Below the pieces are notes generated by a model, which searched no databases, was not told the DNA's origin, and worked only from the letters and a program-made list of their open reading frames with translations. From positions 1 through 64,000 of the forward strand of contig CAADSM010000001.1 of NCBI GenBank assembly GCA_900751785.1: 64,000 nucleotides of DNA, given 5' to 3'. Of this stretch, positions 36,896-46,729 are shown piece after piece. The position numbers were made by a program, and so were the translations under genes. This stretch comes from Lachnospiraceae bacterium. Its GTDB lineage: Bacteria; Bacillota; Clostridia; Lachnospirales; Lachnospiraceae. Positions within the stretch are counted from its first letter, which is position 1; every line of letters begins with the position of its first letter.

Positions 36896-38728
36896 TTATG
36901 CGCACGTCAGATCTGTGGATTCAAACTGTGAATTGTACAGATCGGCGTAGAAGCCTCCTTTGGCGAGGAGTTCTTCGTGGGTGCCTTGTTCGACGATGTC
37001 ACCTTCGCACATGACGAGGATCAGGTCCGCGTCGCGGATGGTGGACAGCCGGTGGGCGATGATGAAGCTTGTGCGTCCCTTCATCAGGTTATCCATCGCT
37101 TTCTGGATCAGTACTTCGGTCCTTGTATCTACGGAACTGGTCGCCTCATCGAGGATCAGGATCTTCGGATCGGCAAGGATTGCTCTTGCGATCGTCAGGA
37201 GCTGCTTCTGACCCTGGGAGACGTTGCTCGCCTCTTCATTAAGCTCCATATTGTAGCCGCCCGGCAGAGTCTGGACAAAGCGGTGTACATGGGCCGCCTT
37301 GGCCGCCTGGATCACTTCCTCATCGGTGGCGTCGAGCCTTCCATAACGGATATTCTCCATGATCGTGCCGTGGAACAGCCATGTATCCTGGAGCACCATA
37401 CCGAACATCTGGCGCAGCTCACTGCGGTTGAAGTCTTTTACATCGTGTCCGTCCACTTTGATGGCGCCGCTGTTCACATCATAGAAGCGCATCAGCAGCT
37501 TGATCATGGTCGTCTTGCCCGCTCCGGTCGGTCCTACGATGGCAATCTTCTGTCCCTCTTCTACTTTTGCGGAGAAGTCATTGATAATGATCTTATCCGG
37601 ATTGTAGCCGAAGTGTACGTGGTCGAACTCCACATTTCCCTGAAGCCCTTCCACTGAAACCGGATCCGGCACTGTCTGGTCTTCCTCTTCCTCGTCCAGG
37701 AACTCAAAAACCCGCTCTGACGCCGCTGCCGTTGACTGGAGCATGTTTGCCACCTGAGCCACCTGCTGGATCGGCTGAGTAAAGTTTCTCACATACTGGA
37801 TAAAGGACTGGATATCACCGACTTCGATGGCATTCTTGATCGTCAGATATCCTCCAAGGATCGCAACTGCAACGTACCCCAGATTTCCGATGAACTGCAT
37901 CACCGGCATCATCATTCCCGAGAAGAACTGGGATTTCCACGCTGAATCATACAGCTTATCATTTGTCGCATTGAACTCGCGGATCACGTCCTCTTCTTTG
38001 TTGAATGCCTTGATGATGTTATGTCCGCTGTAGATCTCTTCCACCTGTCCGTTGACATTTCCCAGATATTCCTGCTGCCCGCGGAAATATCTCTGGGAGT
38101 GCTTCATGACGAATGACAGGAGCAGTACAGAGACCGGCAGGATCAGGATCGCCACCAGCGTCATCAGAGGGCTGATGGAAAGCATCATGACCAGCACACC
38201 GATGATCGTCGTGATAGAGGTGATGAGCTGGGTCGCACTCTGGTTAAGGCTCTGCCCCAGCGTATCCACGTCGTTCGTCACACGGGAGAGGATCTCTCCT
38301 ACCGGCTTTGTGTCAAAATAGTTCATAGGCATCCGGTTGATCTTCTCAGAGATCTCTTTTCTCAGACGGTATGTGGTCTTCTGAGACACCCCTGTCATGA
38401 TCAGGCCCTGGATAAACGAGCAGAGAGCGCTGATCACATACAGCCCGAGCGTCATCAGAAGGATCTGTCCGATCTTTCCGAAATCCATTCCGCTGCCGCC
38501 CGATACCTTGCTCACCAGGCCGTTGAAGATCTCTGTGGTCGCCTGACCGAGGATCTTCGGTCCCGCAATATTGAAAATGGTCCCGCAGATGGCAAATATC
38601 GCCACGAAGATCATGTGCACCTTAAAGGCGCTCATATACTTGACTAATTTTTTCAGTGTTCCTTTGAAGTCTTTCGCCTTGTCGCCCGGCATCCCGCCGC
38701 GCGCTCCGTGTCCTCCCATCCTAGGCAT
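36896..38728 (-). CDS. ABC exporter half-transporter, canonical ATP site
   Basis: A 610-residue type IV (ABCB-like) half exporter. The N-terminal membrane domain has six segments (about 40-330) and the nucleotide-binding domain has Walker A GPTGAGKTT, the signature VSQGQKQ, and Walker B ILILDEATSS with the catalytic glutamate. It overlaps the upstream partner gene by eight bases (ATGCCTAG) and has an AAGGAGG ribosome site. The pair forms a heterodimer of unknown substrate; MarR control suggests drugs or toxic peptides. Confidence 0.93.
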   Translation of the reverse strand: MPRMGGHGARGGMPGDKAKDFKGTLKKLVKYMSAFKVHMIFVAIFAICGTIFNIAGPKILGQATTEIFNGLVSKVSGGSGMDFGKIGQILLMTLGLYVISALCSFIQGLIMTGVSQKTTYRLRKEISEKINRMPMNYFDTKPVGEILSRVTNDVDTLGQSLNQSATQLITSITTIIGVLVMMLSISPLMTLVAILILPVSVLLLSFVMKHSQRYFRGQQEYLGNVNGQVEEIYSGHNIIKAFNKEEDVIREFNATNDKLYDSAWKSQFFSGMMMPVMQFIGNLGYVAVAILGGYLTIKNAIEVGDIQSFIQYVRNFTQPIQQVAQVANMLQSTAAASERVFEFLDEEEEDQTVPDPVSVEGLQGNVEFDHVHFGYNPDKIIINDFSAKVEEGQKIAIVGPTGAGKTTMIKLLMRFYDVNSGAIKVDGHDVKDFNRSELRQMFGMVLQDTWLFHGTIMENIRYGRLDATDEEVIQAAKAAHVHRFVQTLPGGYNMELNEEASNVSQGQKQLLTIARAILADPKILILDEATSSVDTRTEVLIQKAMDNLMKGRTSFIIAHRLSTIRDADLILVMCEGDIVEQGTHEELLAKGGFYADLYNSQFESTDLTCA

Positions 38729-41018
38729 GGCTCACAGCCTCCTTTCCGTCTGCTTCAGTAATCCTTCCGTCTTCCGCCTCTGATCTGGCTCCGGCTGCTT
38801 CCGCATTTTTCCCGGCGTTCAGCTCCGCTTCCGAGAGCTGGGACGCTGCGATCTGCTGATATACCTCACAGTTTTTCAGAAGCTCGCTGTGGGTTCCCAT
38901 ACCGGCTACGCGCCCTTCATCGAGCACGATGATCTGCTCTGCATTGAGGATCGTGCTGATCCTCTGCGCGACGATCAGAACTGTGCTGTCCTTCGTCTTC
39001 TTCCTGAGCGCTTTCCTGAGCGTCACATCAGTCTTAAAGTCCAGAGCTGAGAAGCTGTCGTCGAAAATAAATACTTCCGGATGTTTTGCGATCGCTCTGG
39101 CGATGGACAGTCTCTGCTTCTGCCCGCCTGATACATTGGAGCCGCCCTGCGCGATATGGCTCTCATATCTCTCCGGTTTCGCCTCGATAAATTCTGTCGC
39201 CTGGGCGATCTCTGCCGCTTCCACCATCTCATCCTCGCTTCCGTCCGGATTGCCGAACATAATATTAGAAGCGATATTACCGGAGAAGAGCAGTCCCTTC
39301 TGCGGCACATAGCCGAGACGGTCTCTTAAGTCATGCTGGCTGACCTCCCGGATATCCACGCCGTCCAGGGTGATGGATCCTTCCGTCACATCGTAGAAAC
39401 GCGGGATCAGGTTGACCAGAGTTGATTTTCCACTTCCCGTACTTCCGATGATCGCAGTCGTCTGTCCCGGCTTCGCCGTAAACGAAATGTCATGGAGTAC
39501 ATTTTCTTCTGCTCCGGGATAACGGAAAGAAACATGGTCAAACCTGAGCATTCCCTTTTCATTCTCATCAAAAACTTTCGGCTGCTCCGGATCGTGGATG
39601 ACTGTCTTGCTCTGGAGCACCTCCTCCACACGGTCTGCCGCAACGGCAGCTCTCGGGAGCATGATAGAGAGCATGCACAGCATCAGGAATCCCATGATGA
39701 TCTGCATTGTATACTGGATGAACGCCATCATATCGCCGACCTGCATCTGTCCCTCATCAATGCCGTGGGCTCCGGTCCACATGATCAGGACGGACACCCC
39801 GTTCATGATAAGCATCATGACCGGCATCATAAATGTCATGGCACGGTTGACGAACAGGTTCGTCTTTGTCAGATCGATATTCGCAGCATCGAACCTCTTT
39901 TCCTCATGTCTCTCCGTACTGAAGGCACGGATGACCGGAAGTCCCGTCAGGATCTCACGCATGACCAGGTTCACCTTGTCGACCAGAGTCTGCAGGATCT
40001 TGAACTTCGGCATCGCCACAAGGAACAGCACGAGGATGACCAGTGCGATCAGAACGACCGCCAGCGCGATGATCCATGACATGGATACATTCGTCTGGAA
40101 TACCTGCCAGATTCCTCCAATGGCCAGGATCGGCGCGTACAGCACGATCCTCAGCAGCATGACAGTAAGGAGCTGGATCTGCTGGATATCATTGGTACTC
40201 CTTGTGATAAGGGATGCGGTAGAAAAGTGGTCGAACTCGTTATTGGAGAAGTCCACGACTTTCTTAAACACCCGGCTCCTTAAGTTCCGTCCGGTGGACG
40301 CGCCGACCCTCGATGCAAGGAAGCCGACCATCACGCTTGCCGCCATTCCGAGAAATGCAAGAGCCGCCATCTTTCCGCCTGTTGACAGGAGATAGTCCGT
40401 CTGCATCTTATCCATGTCCATTCCGACATTTTCATAGGCGCTGCGCACATAGCTGACTGCTGCCTGATCCAGGATGCTGTCCGGGATCTCGTCTAACTGA
40501 TCTCCCATTTCCTCGACCAAAGCCTCTCTCTGCTCCGCGGGCAGCATCTCCATGATGTCAAAAACATCCATGTCCGCGCTGACCATCTGAGCCGGCAGAT
40601 TTGCCTTAAGCTGGTCTTCGATCTGCTTTGTCATATCGCTTCCCGACTCAAATCCTGCGGTGAGCATCATTGGTCCCTGAAGGATATCCTCAAGCTCCGC
40701 CATCGAGTCCTCATCCTCTGCCGTCGAGGACTTGAGCACATATGCCTCTTTTTCGTAAGTACTGTCGTCTGTCTCATATGCATCCAGCACAGTCTGCTGA
40801 TCATCCTGCGGGACAAAGAGCAGAAGCCGGTCCATCTCCTCTGCGGAGATCGTCTCCGGTATCTGGTCCTCTATCCCGCCCTGCTGGATGCCGACATTTA
40901 CAATGTCCGACGTGTAAGCCGGGAGCGACAGATCGCAGTATGCCTGGACAAACAGGATGACAATGATCGCCAGCATGGATTTCCACTGCGCCGCCGCATA
41001 TTTGAATAGATTTTTCAT
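38721..41018 (-). CDS. ABC exporter half-transporter, degenerate ATP site
   Basis: A 765-residue ABCB-like half exporter. Between the first two membrane segments lies a long acidic insert (about 35-200) that makes a large outer loop. The ATPase part has Walker A GSTGSGKST, signature VSGGQKQRL and Walker B VFIFDDSFSALD, where the catalytic glutamate is replaced by aspartate. This asymmetry is known from heterodimers such as TM287/288, in which the second site becomes non-catalytic. Together with the 36896 gene it should form one exporter. Confidence 0.92.
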   Translation of the reverse strand: MKNLFKYAAAQWKSMLAIIVILFVQAYCDLSLPAYTSDIVNVGIQQGGIEDQIPETISAEEMDRLLLFVPQDDQQTVLDAYETDDSTYEKEAYVLKSSTAEDEDSMAELEDILQGPMMLTAGFESGSDMTKQIEDQLKANLPAQMVSADMDVFDIMEMLPAEQREALVEEMGDQLDEIPDSILDQAAVSYVRSAYENVGMDMDKMQTDYLLSTGGKMAALAFLGMAASVMVGFLASRVGASTGRNLRSRVFKKVVDFSNNEFDHFSTASLITRSTNDIQQIQLLTVMLLRIVLYAPILAIGGIWQVFQTNVSMSWIIALAVVLIALVILVLFLVAMPKFKILQTLVDKVNLVMREILTGLPVIRAFSTERHEEKRFDAANIDLTKTNLFVNRAMTFMMPVMMLIMNGVSVLIMWTGAHGIDEGQMQVGDMMAFIQYTMQIIMGFLMLCMLSIMLPRAAVAADRVEEVLQSKTVIHDPEQPKVFDENEKGMLRFDHVSFRYPGAEENVLHDISFTAKPGQTTAIIGSTGSGKSTLVNLIPRFYDVTEGSITLDGVDIREVSQHDLRDRLGYVPQKGLLFSGNIASNIMFGNPDGSEDEMVEAAEIAQATEFIEAKPERYESHIAQGGSNVSGGQKQRLSIARAIAKHPEVFIFDDSFSALDFKTDVTLRKALRKKTKDSTVLIVAQRISTILNAEQIIVLDEGRVAGMGTHSELLKNCEVYQQIAASQLSEAELNAGKNAEAAGARSEAEDGRITEADGKEAVSHA

Positions 41019-41100
41019 AGTCTGTCTTTCCTTTCTGAGTTTTATAAGCGTTCAGCCGTACAGGTTCTTCTTGTCTTCATCATGGCTTCTGGCTGAACTG

Positions 41101-41535
41101 TCATTCCAGATTCGTGTTGATCTGGATCAGAAGCCTCCGAAAGAGCATGACTTCCTCCGGAGTCATCCCCCGAAATACAAGCTCTCTTATCTCTTCTGCC
41201 ACATTCTTGACTGTCTGGATGCAGGAAGTCCCTTTCTCGGTAAGCTCCAGCCGCATGACCCGCTGGTCTGCTTCATCCGGGCGTCTCTTGATATAGCCGC
41301 CCCGCTCCATCTTCTGGATCGCAGAAGTAACGGACGGCGGCGTCATATTGAGCTTTGACGCGAGCGCCTTCTGTGACATGGAGCTGTGGTTGTGCAGAGT
41401 AAAGAGAATACTTGCCTGACTCCAGTTCAGGTCAAATTCCTGATATCTGCTCTTCGCCCTCTGCATCACACGGTGCATCACAATGCCCATGAGGCCGAGA
41501 TCCGGGATATCATTCAGATTGCACTGCATTTTCAT
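41101..41535 (-). CDS. MarR family transcriptional regulator
   Basis: A 144-residue winged-helix repressor. The helix-turn-helix NHSSMSQKALASKLNMTPPSVTSAIQKME and the wing RRPDEADQRVMRLELTEKG are typical MarR. It is first in an operon with the two ABC half transporters. A perfect palindrome lies directly before its start, suggesting self-repression with release by the exported compound. The ribosome site is GGAGGGA. Confidence 0.95.
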   Translation of the reverse strand: MKMQCNLNDIPDLGLMGIVMHRVMQRAKSRYQEFDLNWSQASILFTLHNHSSMSQKALASKLNMTPPSVTSAIQKMERGGYIKRRPDEADQRVMRLELTEKGTSCIQTVKNVAEEIRELVFRGMTPEEVMLFRRLLIQINTNLE

Positions 41536-41549
41536 CCCTCCATTTTTAA

Positions 41550-41565
41550 TTAGTTAAGTAACTAA
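41550..41565 (-). promoter_or_regulatory. MarR operator palindrome
   Basis: A perfect 16-base palindrome TTAGTTA-AG-TAACTAA between the -10 box and the MarR start codon, ideal for repression by a MarR dimer. Confidence 0.8.
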
Positions 41566-41570
41566 ACGAT

Positions 41571-41599
41571 ATACTAGTATTAATGCACAAGAAAGTCAA
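41571..41599 (-). promoter_or_regulatory. promoter of the marR-ABC operon
   Basis: TTGACT (41599-41594), 17 bases, TAGTAT (41576-41571) on the minus strand; the operator begins five bases downstream of the -10 box. Confidence 0.8.
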
Positions 41600-42010
41600 G
41601 TAATTATTATGCTATTCACACTTATTTTATGCTTTATTCACAATTTTTATTTTCCATTTAATTAACTGACCGTTTTTCAAGGCAGCTTAGTTTTGACAAA
41701 AAAATACCATAATGAGGCGGATCTTGTCCGGTCATTATGGTGTCCTCCCGCATATATACGCGCAGCAGTCATCGCTGCCGAGGCATCAACGGCCGGCAGC
41801 GCCGTAGCAGATGGCAAAACAGGCAGTGCCCTTTCTTCGAACACAGATATGCTAGCAGCCGAACAGCCGCATGATAAGTATGCGGATTATGATATATAGC
41901 CATATGAATGCCACTGTTTCACTTTCCCTTCCTGATTTACTGCTGAAGCGGGAATATTTCCGTCCTGCACTGCACACAAATATTACTGCTCCTTCATATC
42001 ACGGTTATTT
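41600..42010. other. gene-free stretch with a long hairpin
   Basis: About 410 bases with no gene I can support. It holds a long inverted repeat ACCATAATGA ... TCATTATGGT (41708-41743) that on the minus strand is followed by ATTTTTTT, so it looks like a terminator with no gene in front of it. A plus-strand frame of 68 codons (41693-41899) lacks a ribosome site and has no recognisable family. This may be a decayed gene. Confidence 0.5.
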
Positions 42011-42014
42011 TAGT

Positions 42015-42054
42015 ACAGTTATTTACTAAATTCAGTAGTAAATTTATTTACTGT
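42015..42054 (+). promoter_or_regulatory. AT-rich dyad upstream of xre gene
   Basis: An imperfect dyad with ACAGT and ACTGT at its ends and repeated TTTACT/AGTAAA elements inside, 71 bases before the small XRE gene. A candidate self-operator. Confidence 0.4.
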
Positions 42055-42124
42055 GATATTTTGGTGTAACAGTTTAGACATGCATAAGGCGGACACCGTA
42101 CAAGCCCCAGCCCAGGAGGATCCT

Positions 42125-42361
42125 ATGAAAAAGACATATGTACAGATCATGCGCGAATTGAGAGAAGACAACGACCGGACACAGCAGGAGGTCGCCGACT
42201 ATCTTGGCACCTCCCAGACCATGTACGCCCGTTATGAGCGCGGTGCAAACGAGCTTCCCATCCGGCATCTGATCCGATTATGCGAGTACTATCATGTATC
42301 CTCAGATTATTTTCTCGGGCTCTCCCAGAATAAAAAAGGACCGGCGGGACATCGCCGGTAA
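42125..42361 (+). CDS. small XRE family regulator
   Basis: A 78-residue Cro/CI-type DNA-binding protein. The helix-turn-helix is RTQQEVADYLGTSQTMYARYERGANELP, followed by the typical HLIRLCEYYHVSSDYFLGLS. It is only a DNA-binding domain, without sensor. The start at 42125 is fixed by AGGAGGATCCT. It lies alone, oriented toward DUF4317, with an AT-rich dyad upstream and a terminator downstream. Targets unknown. Confidence 0.88.
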   Translation: MKKTYVQIMRELREDNDRTQQEVADYLGTSQTMYARYERGANELPIRHLIRLCEYYHVSSDYFLGLSQNKKGPAGHRR

Positions 42362-42377
42362 AATAATGTATTTACGA

Positions 42378-42415
42378 CAGGAAGGCGAAGATCCGATCTC
42401 CGCCTTCCTGCTTTC
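42378..42415. terminator. terminator between xre and DUF4317 gene
   Basis: A 15-bp inverted repeat with one mismatch (AGGAAGGCG...CGCCTTCCT), followed on the plus strand by GCTTTCTTTC. It separates two convergent genes. Confidence 0.65.
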
Positions 42416-42436
42416 TTTCAAAATGGCTGCCGTTCT

Positions 42437-43642
42437 TCAGTCCTCGTCAAAAGGTACTCCGCCATCCTCGTCTATGCTGTTCTCTGCGTCTTCCCTCTGC
42501 TGTCCTGCACCGTTCCATTTCATCGTCCTGACATTGATGCCATTCACCTCGATGTGATCGTCCACCGGGATCACCAGGCACTGTCTTCCGTCAATGATCC
42601 TTGTCTCCACAAGGTCCGCCCGGTCTGGATTCACCTTGATGATGATATCCGGCGTCTCAATGTTGAACTTTCTCGTCTCCGCGATATTCGATGCCAGAAG
42701 GGAGGTCTTCTCCCCCGCATTCTCCTCATAGTTTCGGTCAAAATTCTCCATCTTCTCCGCAGGGACTCCGCTCTGCTCAAAGATCTTCTTCACGTCTGTC
42801 TTGTCCAGCTTGAGCGGCTCCGGCTCTTCCTTGTGCTCCTCGATCAGATCGTTGAGCGTCTCGTGGATATTACGGACGGTCTCATAGTCTCCTTCCTCTC
42901 CCAGCGTATCCTCGATGATCATCTGGAACGTCTCCTTCTGGGTGTCCGCGGACATAGGCATCTGGGCGCCCAGGAGCTGGCTGATCATCTCAGGCTGGAG
43001 TTCTTCGGATTTCTTCGTATAATAAAGTACGCTGTGCAGATCTGTGCTCCTGTCATTGAACGCCGGGAACAGGAATCCCTTGTCCGGCATATCCACGATC
43101 CAGTCCCGGATGCGGTCCTGAATGCGGTTGTCCTCAGCGTTGTAGCACAGTCCCGCCTTAGACAGCGATACCGGACAGATGCTCATGAGCAGATACTCGT
43201 ACACCTCGTCGGAGGCGTCGAACATTTCCAGATCATCCGACGATTTTCCCGGGATGTCATACATGGCATGTATAAGGATGATATAGTAATTCTCACCGTA
43301 TTCATATGTAGCGATCACTTTGTCGTAGAACTCTTCGAGGAGCATATCATCCTCGAGCTTGCTATTTCTAAGTTTCAAAAGAAACTCCTGTGTTCCTCCC
43401 GGCATCTCAGCGTCCAGCGGGAACTCCATATTCAGCATGTTTTTCCCCACTGTGCCGGACAGCGTCTTTTTAAAAATATCAAAATATTTGAATGCTTCTT
43501 CCTCCGGAAGGGAGAGGAATGCATCCTTTGACTCCATCTTCTTATTCTTCTCGTGATCCACATAACAGCCGCAGATTCTCGTGATAGCACAGTTTTTCGG
43601 AGTGAACTGTTTGCGGATCTCCAGTATTTCCTTCTTGTTCAT
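42437..43642 (-). CDS. DUF4317 family protein
   Basis: A 401-residue acidic soluble protein. Its opening (MNKKEILEIRKQFTPKNCAITRICGCYVDHEKNK) and general length fit DUF4317, a family of unknown function found in Lachnospiraceae and relatives. There is no signal peptide or membrane segment, and the last 20 residues are strongly acidic (EDAENSIDEDGG). Cysteine residues in ITRICGCYV could bind a metal, which is a guess. It is monocistronic. Confidence 0.85.
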   Translation of the reverse strand: MNKKEILEIRKQFTPKNCAITRICGCYVDHEKNKKMESKDAFLSLPEEEAFKYFDIFKKTLSGTVGKNMLNMEFPLDAEMPGGTQEFLLKLRNSKLEDDMLLEEFYDKVIATYEYGENYYIILIHAMYDIPGKSSDDLEMFDASDEVYEYLLMSICPVSLSKAGLCYNAEDNRIQDRIRDWIVDMPDKGFLFPAFNDRSTDLHSVLYYTKKSEELQPEMISQLLGAQMPMSADTQKETFQMIIEDTLGEEGDYETVRNIHETLNDLIEEHKEEPEPLKLDKTDVKKIFEQSGVPAEKMENFDRNYEENAGEKTSLLASNIAETRKFNIETPDIIIKVNPDRADLVETRIIDGRQCLVIPVDDHIEVNGINVRTMKWNGAGQQREDAENSIDEDGGVPFDED

Positions 43643-43787
43643 TATCTATATTCCTCTCTTCAAAATAGTATCTTCCTTATCTTACACCGATTTTCCCAGG
43701 AAATAAAGACGCAGATTTCATTTTCCCCGCGTGCTCTCAAAACAAATACTTTCAAAACTGTAAGTGTAATCCCCTCACTCCCATTGA

Positions 43788-43793
43788 TATAAT
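43788..43793 (+). promoter_or_regulatory. possible activator-dependent promoter of the BceAB-like operon
   Basis: A good TATAAT lies 100 bases before the ATPase gene, but the expected -35 position (43765-43770) reads TGTAAT, a poor match. This fits a promoter that needs the response regulator. A CGGAAC / GTTCCG hairpin (around 43805-43821) lies in the leader. Confidence 0.35.
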
Positions 43794-43896
43794 AACCATA
43801 ACCCCGGAACGATTTGTTCCGACGGGCGGCACTTTTGTCCGCATCCCGGGAACGGACAGCTCTGCCCCAAAGCACTGTGAAAGGAAGGGACTGCAT

Positions 43897-44709
43897 GTGG
43901 AACAGGCACAGAAACAAGCAATACCAAAGCAAGAGCCATTCATGCGCCAGACATTAAGGCTTGAGCATGTAAAAAAATATTATGGAAATCACGAAAATAT
44001 CACGAAAGCCGTGGACGGCATTTCCCTGCATGTGGACCAAGGGGAATTTGTAGCAGTCATGGGAGCCAGCGGCTCCGGCAAGAGCACGCTCTTAAACTGC
44101 ATCGCTGCCATTGACAGCGTCACCAGCGGACACATCTTCGTCAGCGGGCAGGACATCACTGCCATCCGTGAACGGGACCTGGCGGATTTCCGCAGGGAGA
44201 ATCTGGGGTTCATCTTTCAGGATTTCAACCTGTTGGACACGCTGACCATCGGAGAGAACATTTCCATGGCGCAGATCATCAGCGGTGCGTCCCCGAAGGT
44301 CATCGACCGCAGAGTAGCGGATATCGCCGGGAAGCTGGGCATCAGCGACATTCTAGGGAAGTTTCCCTATGAGGTATCAGGCGGACAGAAGCAGCGCTGT
44401 GCCTGTGCAAGGGCGCTGATCAACGAGCCCAGGCTCATCCTCGCAGATGAGCCTACCGGTGCTCTGGACTCCAAGTCATCCCGCCTCCTTCTCGAGACAA
44501 TGGCGGCCATCAATCAGAAACTGGATGCCACCATCCTCATGGTCACCCATGACCCGTTCTGCGCTTCCTTCTGCGGGCGCATCCTTGTCCTGAAGGACGG
44601 AAAGATCTTCACCGAGACACGCAAAGGCGGGAAGACGAGAAGAGAATTTTTCACTGAGATCCTGGACATCCTGACTCTGCTGGGAGGTGACACGGGAAAT
44701 GTTGTATAA
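43897..44709 (+). CDS. BceA-like ABC ATPase
   Basis: A 270-residue ATPase of the MacB/BceA group. It has Walker A GASGSGKST, Q-loop IFQDFNLLD, signature VSGGQKQR, Walker B LILADEPTGALD and switch VTHDP. In Bacillus BceAB pumps or frees peptide antibiotics such as bacitracin from their lipid targets. The start is a GTG at 43897 behind AAGGAAGGG. The last codons overlap the permease start. Confidence 0.93.
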   Translation: MEQAQKQAIPKQEPFMRQTLRLEHVKKYYGNHENITKAVDGISLHVDQGEFVAVMGASGSGKSTLLNCIAAIDSVTSGHIFVSGQDITAIRERDLADFRRENLGFIFQDFNLLDTLTIGENISMAQIISGASPKVIDRRVADIAGKLGISDILGKFPYEVSGGQKQRCACARALINEPRLILADEPTGALDSKSSRLLLETMAAINQKLDATILMVTHDPFCASFCGRILVLKDGKIFTETRKGGKTRREFFTEILDILTLLGGDTGNVV

Positions 44710-46681
44710 GCTTGCCTTTCGAAATGCTAAGAGGAGCCTGAGCGACTACGCGGTCTGCCTGATCACGGTCACGCTCTCCTTCTCTCTGATGTTCTCCTTC
44801 GGGCTGGTCGCCTCGTCGGACGCCATAAGCGGCCTGTCAGAGGGGATGGACACCTTCCAGATGATCCTTGATTTTATCAATATCATTATCCTCTTTGTGA
44901 TCTGCTTTCTCATCAACTATACGACAAAGTTCATGTTCACAAAACGGAGCAGGGAGTTCGGCATGTATCTCCTGCTCGGTATCCGGCGCGGGAAGGTGAT
45001 CCGGATGTTCCTCCTGGAGATCCTCCTCCTGGGTCTCTTTGCTCTGGCGCTGTCTTTCCCCGCAGGGTTCATGATCAGCCAGATCATCTCCATGATCATC
45101 GTCGGCGCATTCGGAATCCCGGAAGTAATCTTCATTACTTTTGATCCCGCTCCTGCGGGAATGCTCATCCTCTATTTTGCAGGCGTGTGCCTTCTCGTCC
45201 TTCTGAACATGGGGCGGAAAATGCGGCGGATGTCCATCCGCGGATTTCTCGATATGGAAAAGGAAAATGAGAAGAAAATGCTCCGTTCTGCAGGGCGGCG
45301 GAACCTCTTCTTCTGCATAAGCGTTCTCCTGGGTGTCCTGGGATTTCTCGTGTGGAACTCTCAGTTTGACACAAATGTCAACTCCGATCAGAGTGTAATG
45401 TACTGGCTGATGCTTGGGATCGTGCTGTTCATCATCAGCATTTACGGCGTCTCTGTCACAGCGGGCGACATGCTGCTGACGCTGGTCCTGCGGAAAAAAT
45501 CCATCAAATACACGGGAGACCACCTCTTTATCGCAAGGACATTTTCGTCCAAAGTGCGCAGCATGAGTGTGACCATGGGTACGCTGTCCATGCTCGTGGT
45601 GCTGACACTGCTCTCCTTAAACGTCTCCTATCTCAACCAGGGGATGTCCGGTTACACTTTGGAGCTGGAAGCTCCTTACGATGTAGATGTCTTTGATGAT
45701 TATGACGACAGAGAGATACTGAACGATTACCTCCCCTTTGTTGAGGAGGACTATCATATTGAGGAGACCTTCACATTTGACGTCTGTAAAGAGCCGAAGA
45801 TGCAGCTTTTCCCCATCACCGGCAGTCTGGGGTCGAACACGGACTTTGACCCGGTCATCAGCCTTAGCACCTATAATACGCTCCTTGAGATGAAAGGAAG
45901 AGAGGCTGTCTTCCTGGCGGATGACGAGTACATCATCCTTGCAGACCGCCAGCTCGTCTCCCGATTTGAAGAAGCCTCCGGCATCGATACGATCACATTG
46001 ACTGACGGGAGCACCCTGGATCTGAAAATGATCACTGACACCGGCTACTGGATGAGCATCACCAATTACGCCAGCTTCATCGCTGTATTCCCCGACCGCT
46101 GTGTGGAAGGCCTGGAGCCGGTAGAAAGCCACCTGATCATTGATACAGAAGAAGAGACCTCAGCAGATCTGGCGCATAAGCTCCGGGACGAAATGTCCTG
46201 GCATCTCATCCGCACTGATGAATCCGGTGAAGTGACAGACAAAAGCTACAAGGTCTCTGTGCGGGGACAGAGCGTCGAGGAGGGGAACAGTCTGCTCGCT
46301 ATCGTCTCTTCCCTCTGCCTGTACCTCGCCTTTATCTTCCTGTCCACCGCTGGCACGATCCTGGCAGTCCAGGCACTGAGCGACGCTTCCCGGCACAAAT
46401 ACCGCTACACTGTATTAAGCCGTCTGGGCGTCAGCGACAGCCGCCTCTGCAAGACAGTCGGAAAGCAGCTCCTCATCCTGTTCGGACTGCCCGTGGTGTA
46501 CCCGGTGATCATTACTTTCCTTTGCATGACCTCCGTGAACCGGCTGTACAGCATGCTTCTTGAAAACAGCCGGGTGTATCTGCTGTATTTCCTTGCAGGG
46601 CTCGGCATCTTCCTTCTGGTGTATCTGGTCTATTTTGCCGCTGCTTATATCGGTTTTAAACGAAATATACAGGAAGCGTGA
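44699..46681 (+). CDS. BceB-like FtsX family permease
   Basis: A 660-residue permease. About ten hydrophobic segments can be seen (one at 15-40, a pair near 50-160, more near 200-265 and three at the C-terminus) and an outer domain at about 315-510, as in BceB. The outer domain senses and binds the peptide. The start ATG at 44699 is preferred because GGAGGTG lies nine bases before it; a GTG at 44687 falls inside that ribosome site. It overlaps the ATPase gene by 11 bases. Confidence 0.9.
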   Translation: MLYKLAFRNAKRSLSDYAVCLITVTLSFSLMFSFGLVASSDAISGLSEGMDTFQMILDFINIIILFVICFLINYTTKFMFTKRSREFGMYLLLGIRRGKVIRMFLLEILLLGLFALALSFPAGFMISQIISMIIVGAFGIPEVIFITFDPAPAGMLILYFAGVCLLVLLNMGRKMRRMSIRGFLDMEKENEKKMLRSAGRRNLFFCISVLLGVLGFLVWNSQFDTNVNSDQSVMYWLMLGIVLFIISIYGVSVTAGDMLLTLVLRKKSIKYTGDHLFIARTFSSKVRSMSVTMGTLSMLVVLTLLSLNVSYLNQGMSGYTLELEAPYDVDVFDDYDDREILNDYLPFVEEDYHIEETFTFDVCKEPKMQLFPITGSLGSNTDFDPVISLSTYNTLLEMKGREAVFLADDEYIILADRQLVSRFEEASGIDTITLTDGSTLDLKMITDTGYWMSITNYASFIAVFPDRCVEGLEPVESHLIIDTEEETSADLAHKLRDEMSWHLIRTDESGEVTDKSYKVSVRGQSVEEGNSLLAIVSSLCLYLAFIFLSTAGTILAVQALSDASRHKYRYTVLSRLGVSDSRLCKTVGKQLLILFGLPVVYPVIITFLCMTSVNRLYSMLLENSRVYLLYFLAGLGIFLLVYLVYFAAAYIGFKRNIQEA

Positions 46682-46729
46682 TATAATAGATGTGCGTTCA
46701 GGATACTGCCCTGCTTTCCAGGCCCGGCC

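Noticed and set aside
41693-41899. 68-codon plus-strand frame
   Set aside because: No ribosome site, no family, unusual composition; reported only as part of the gap.
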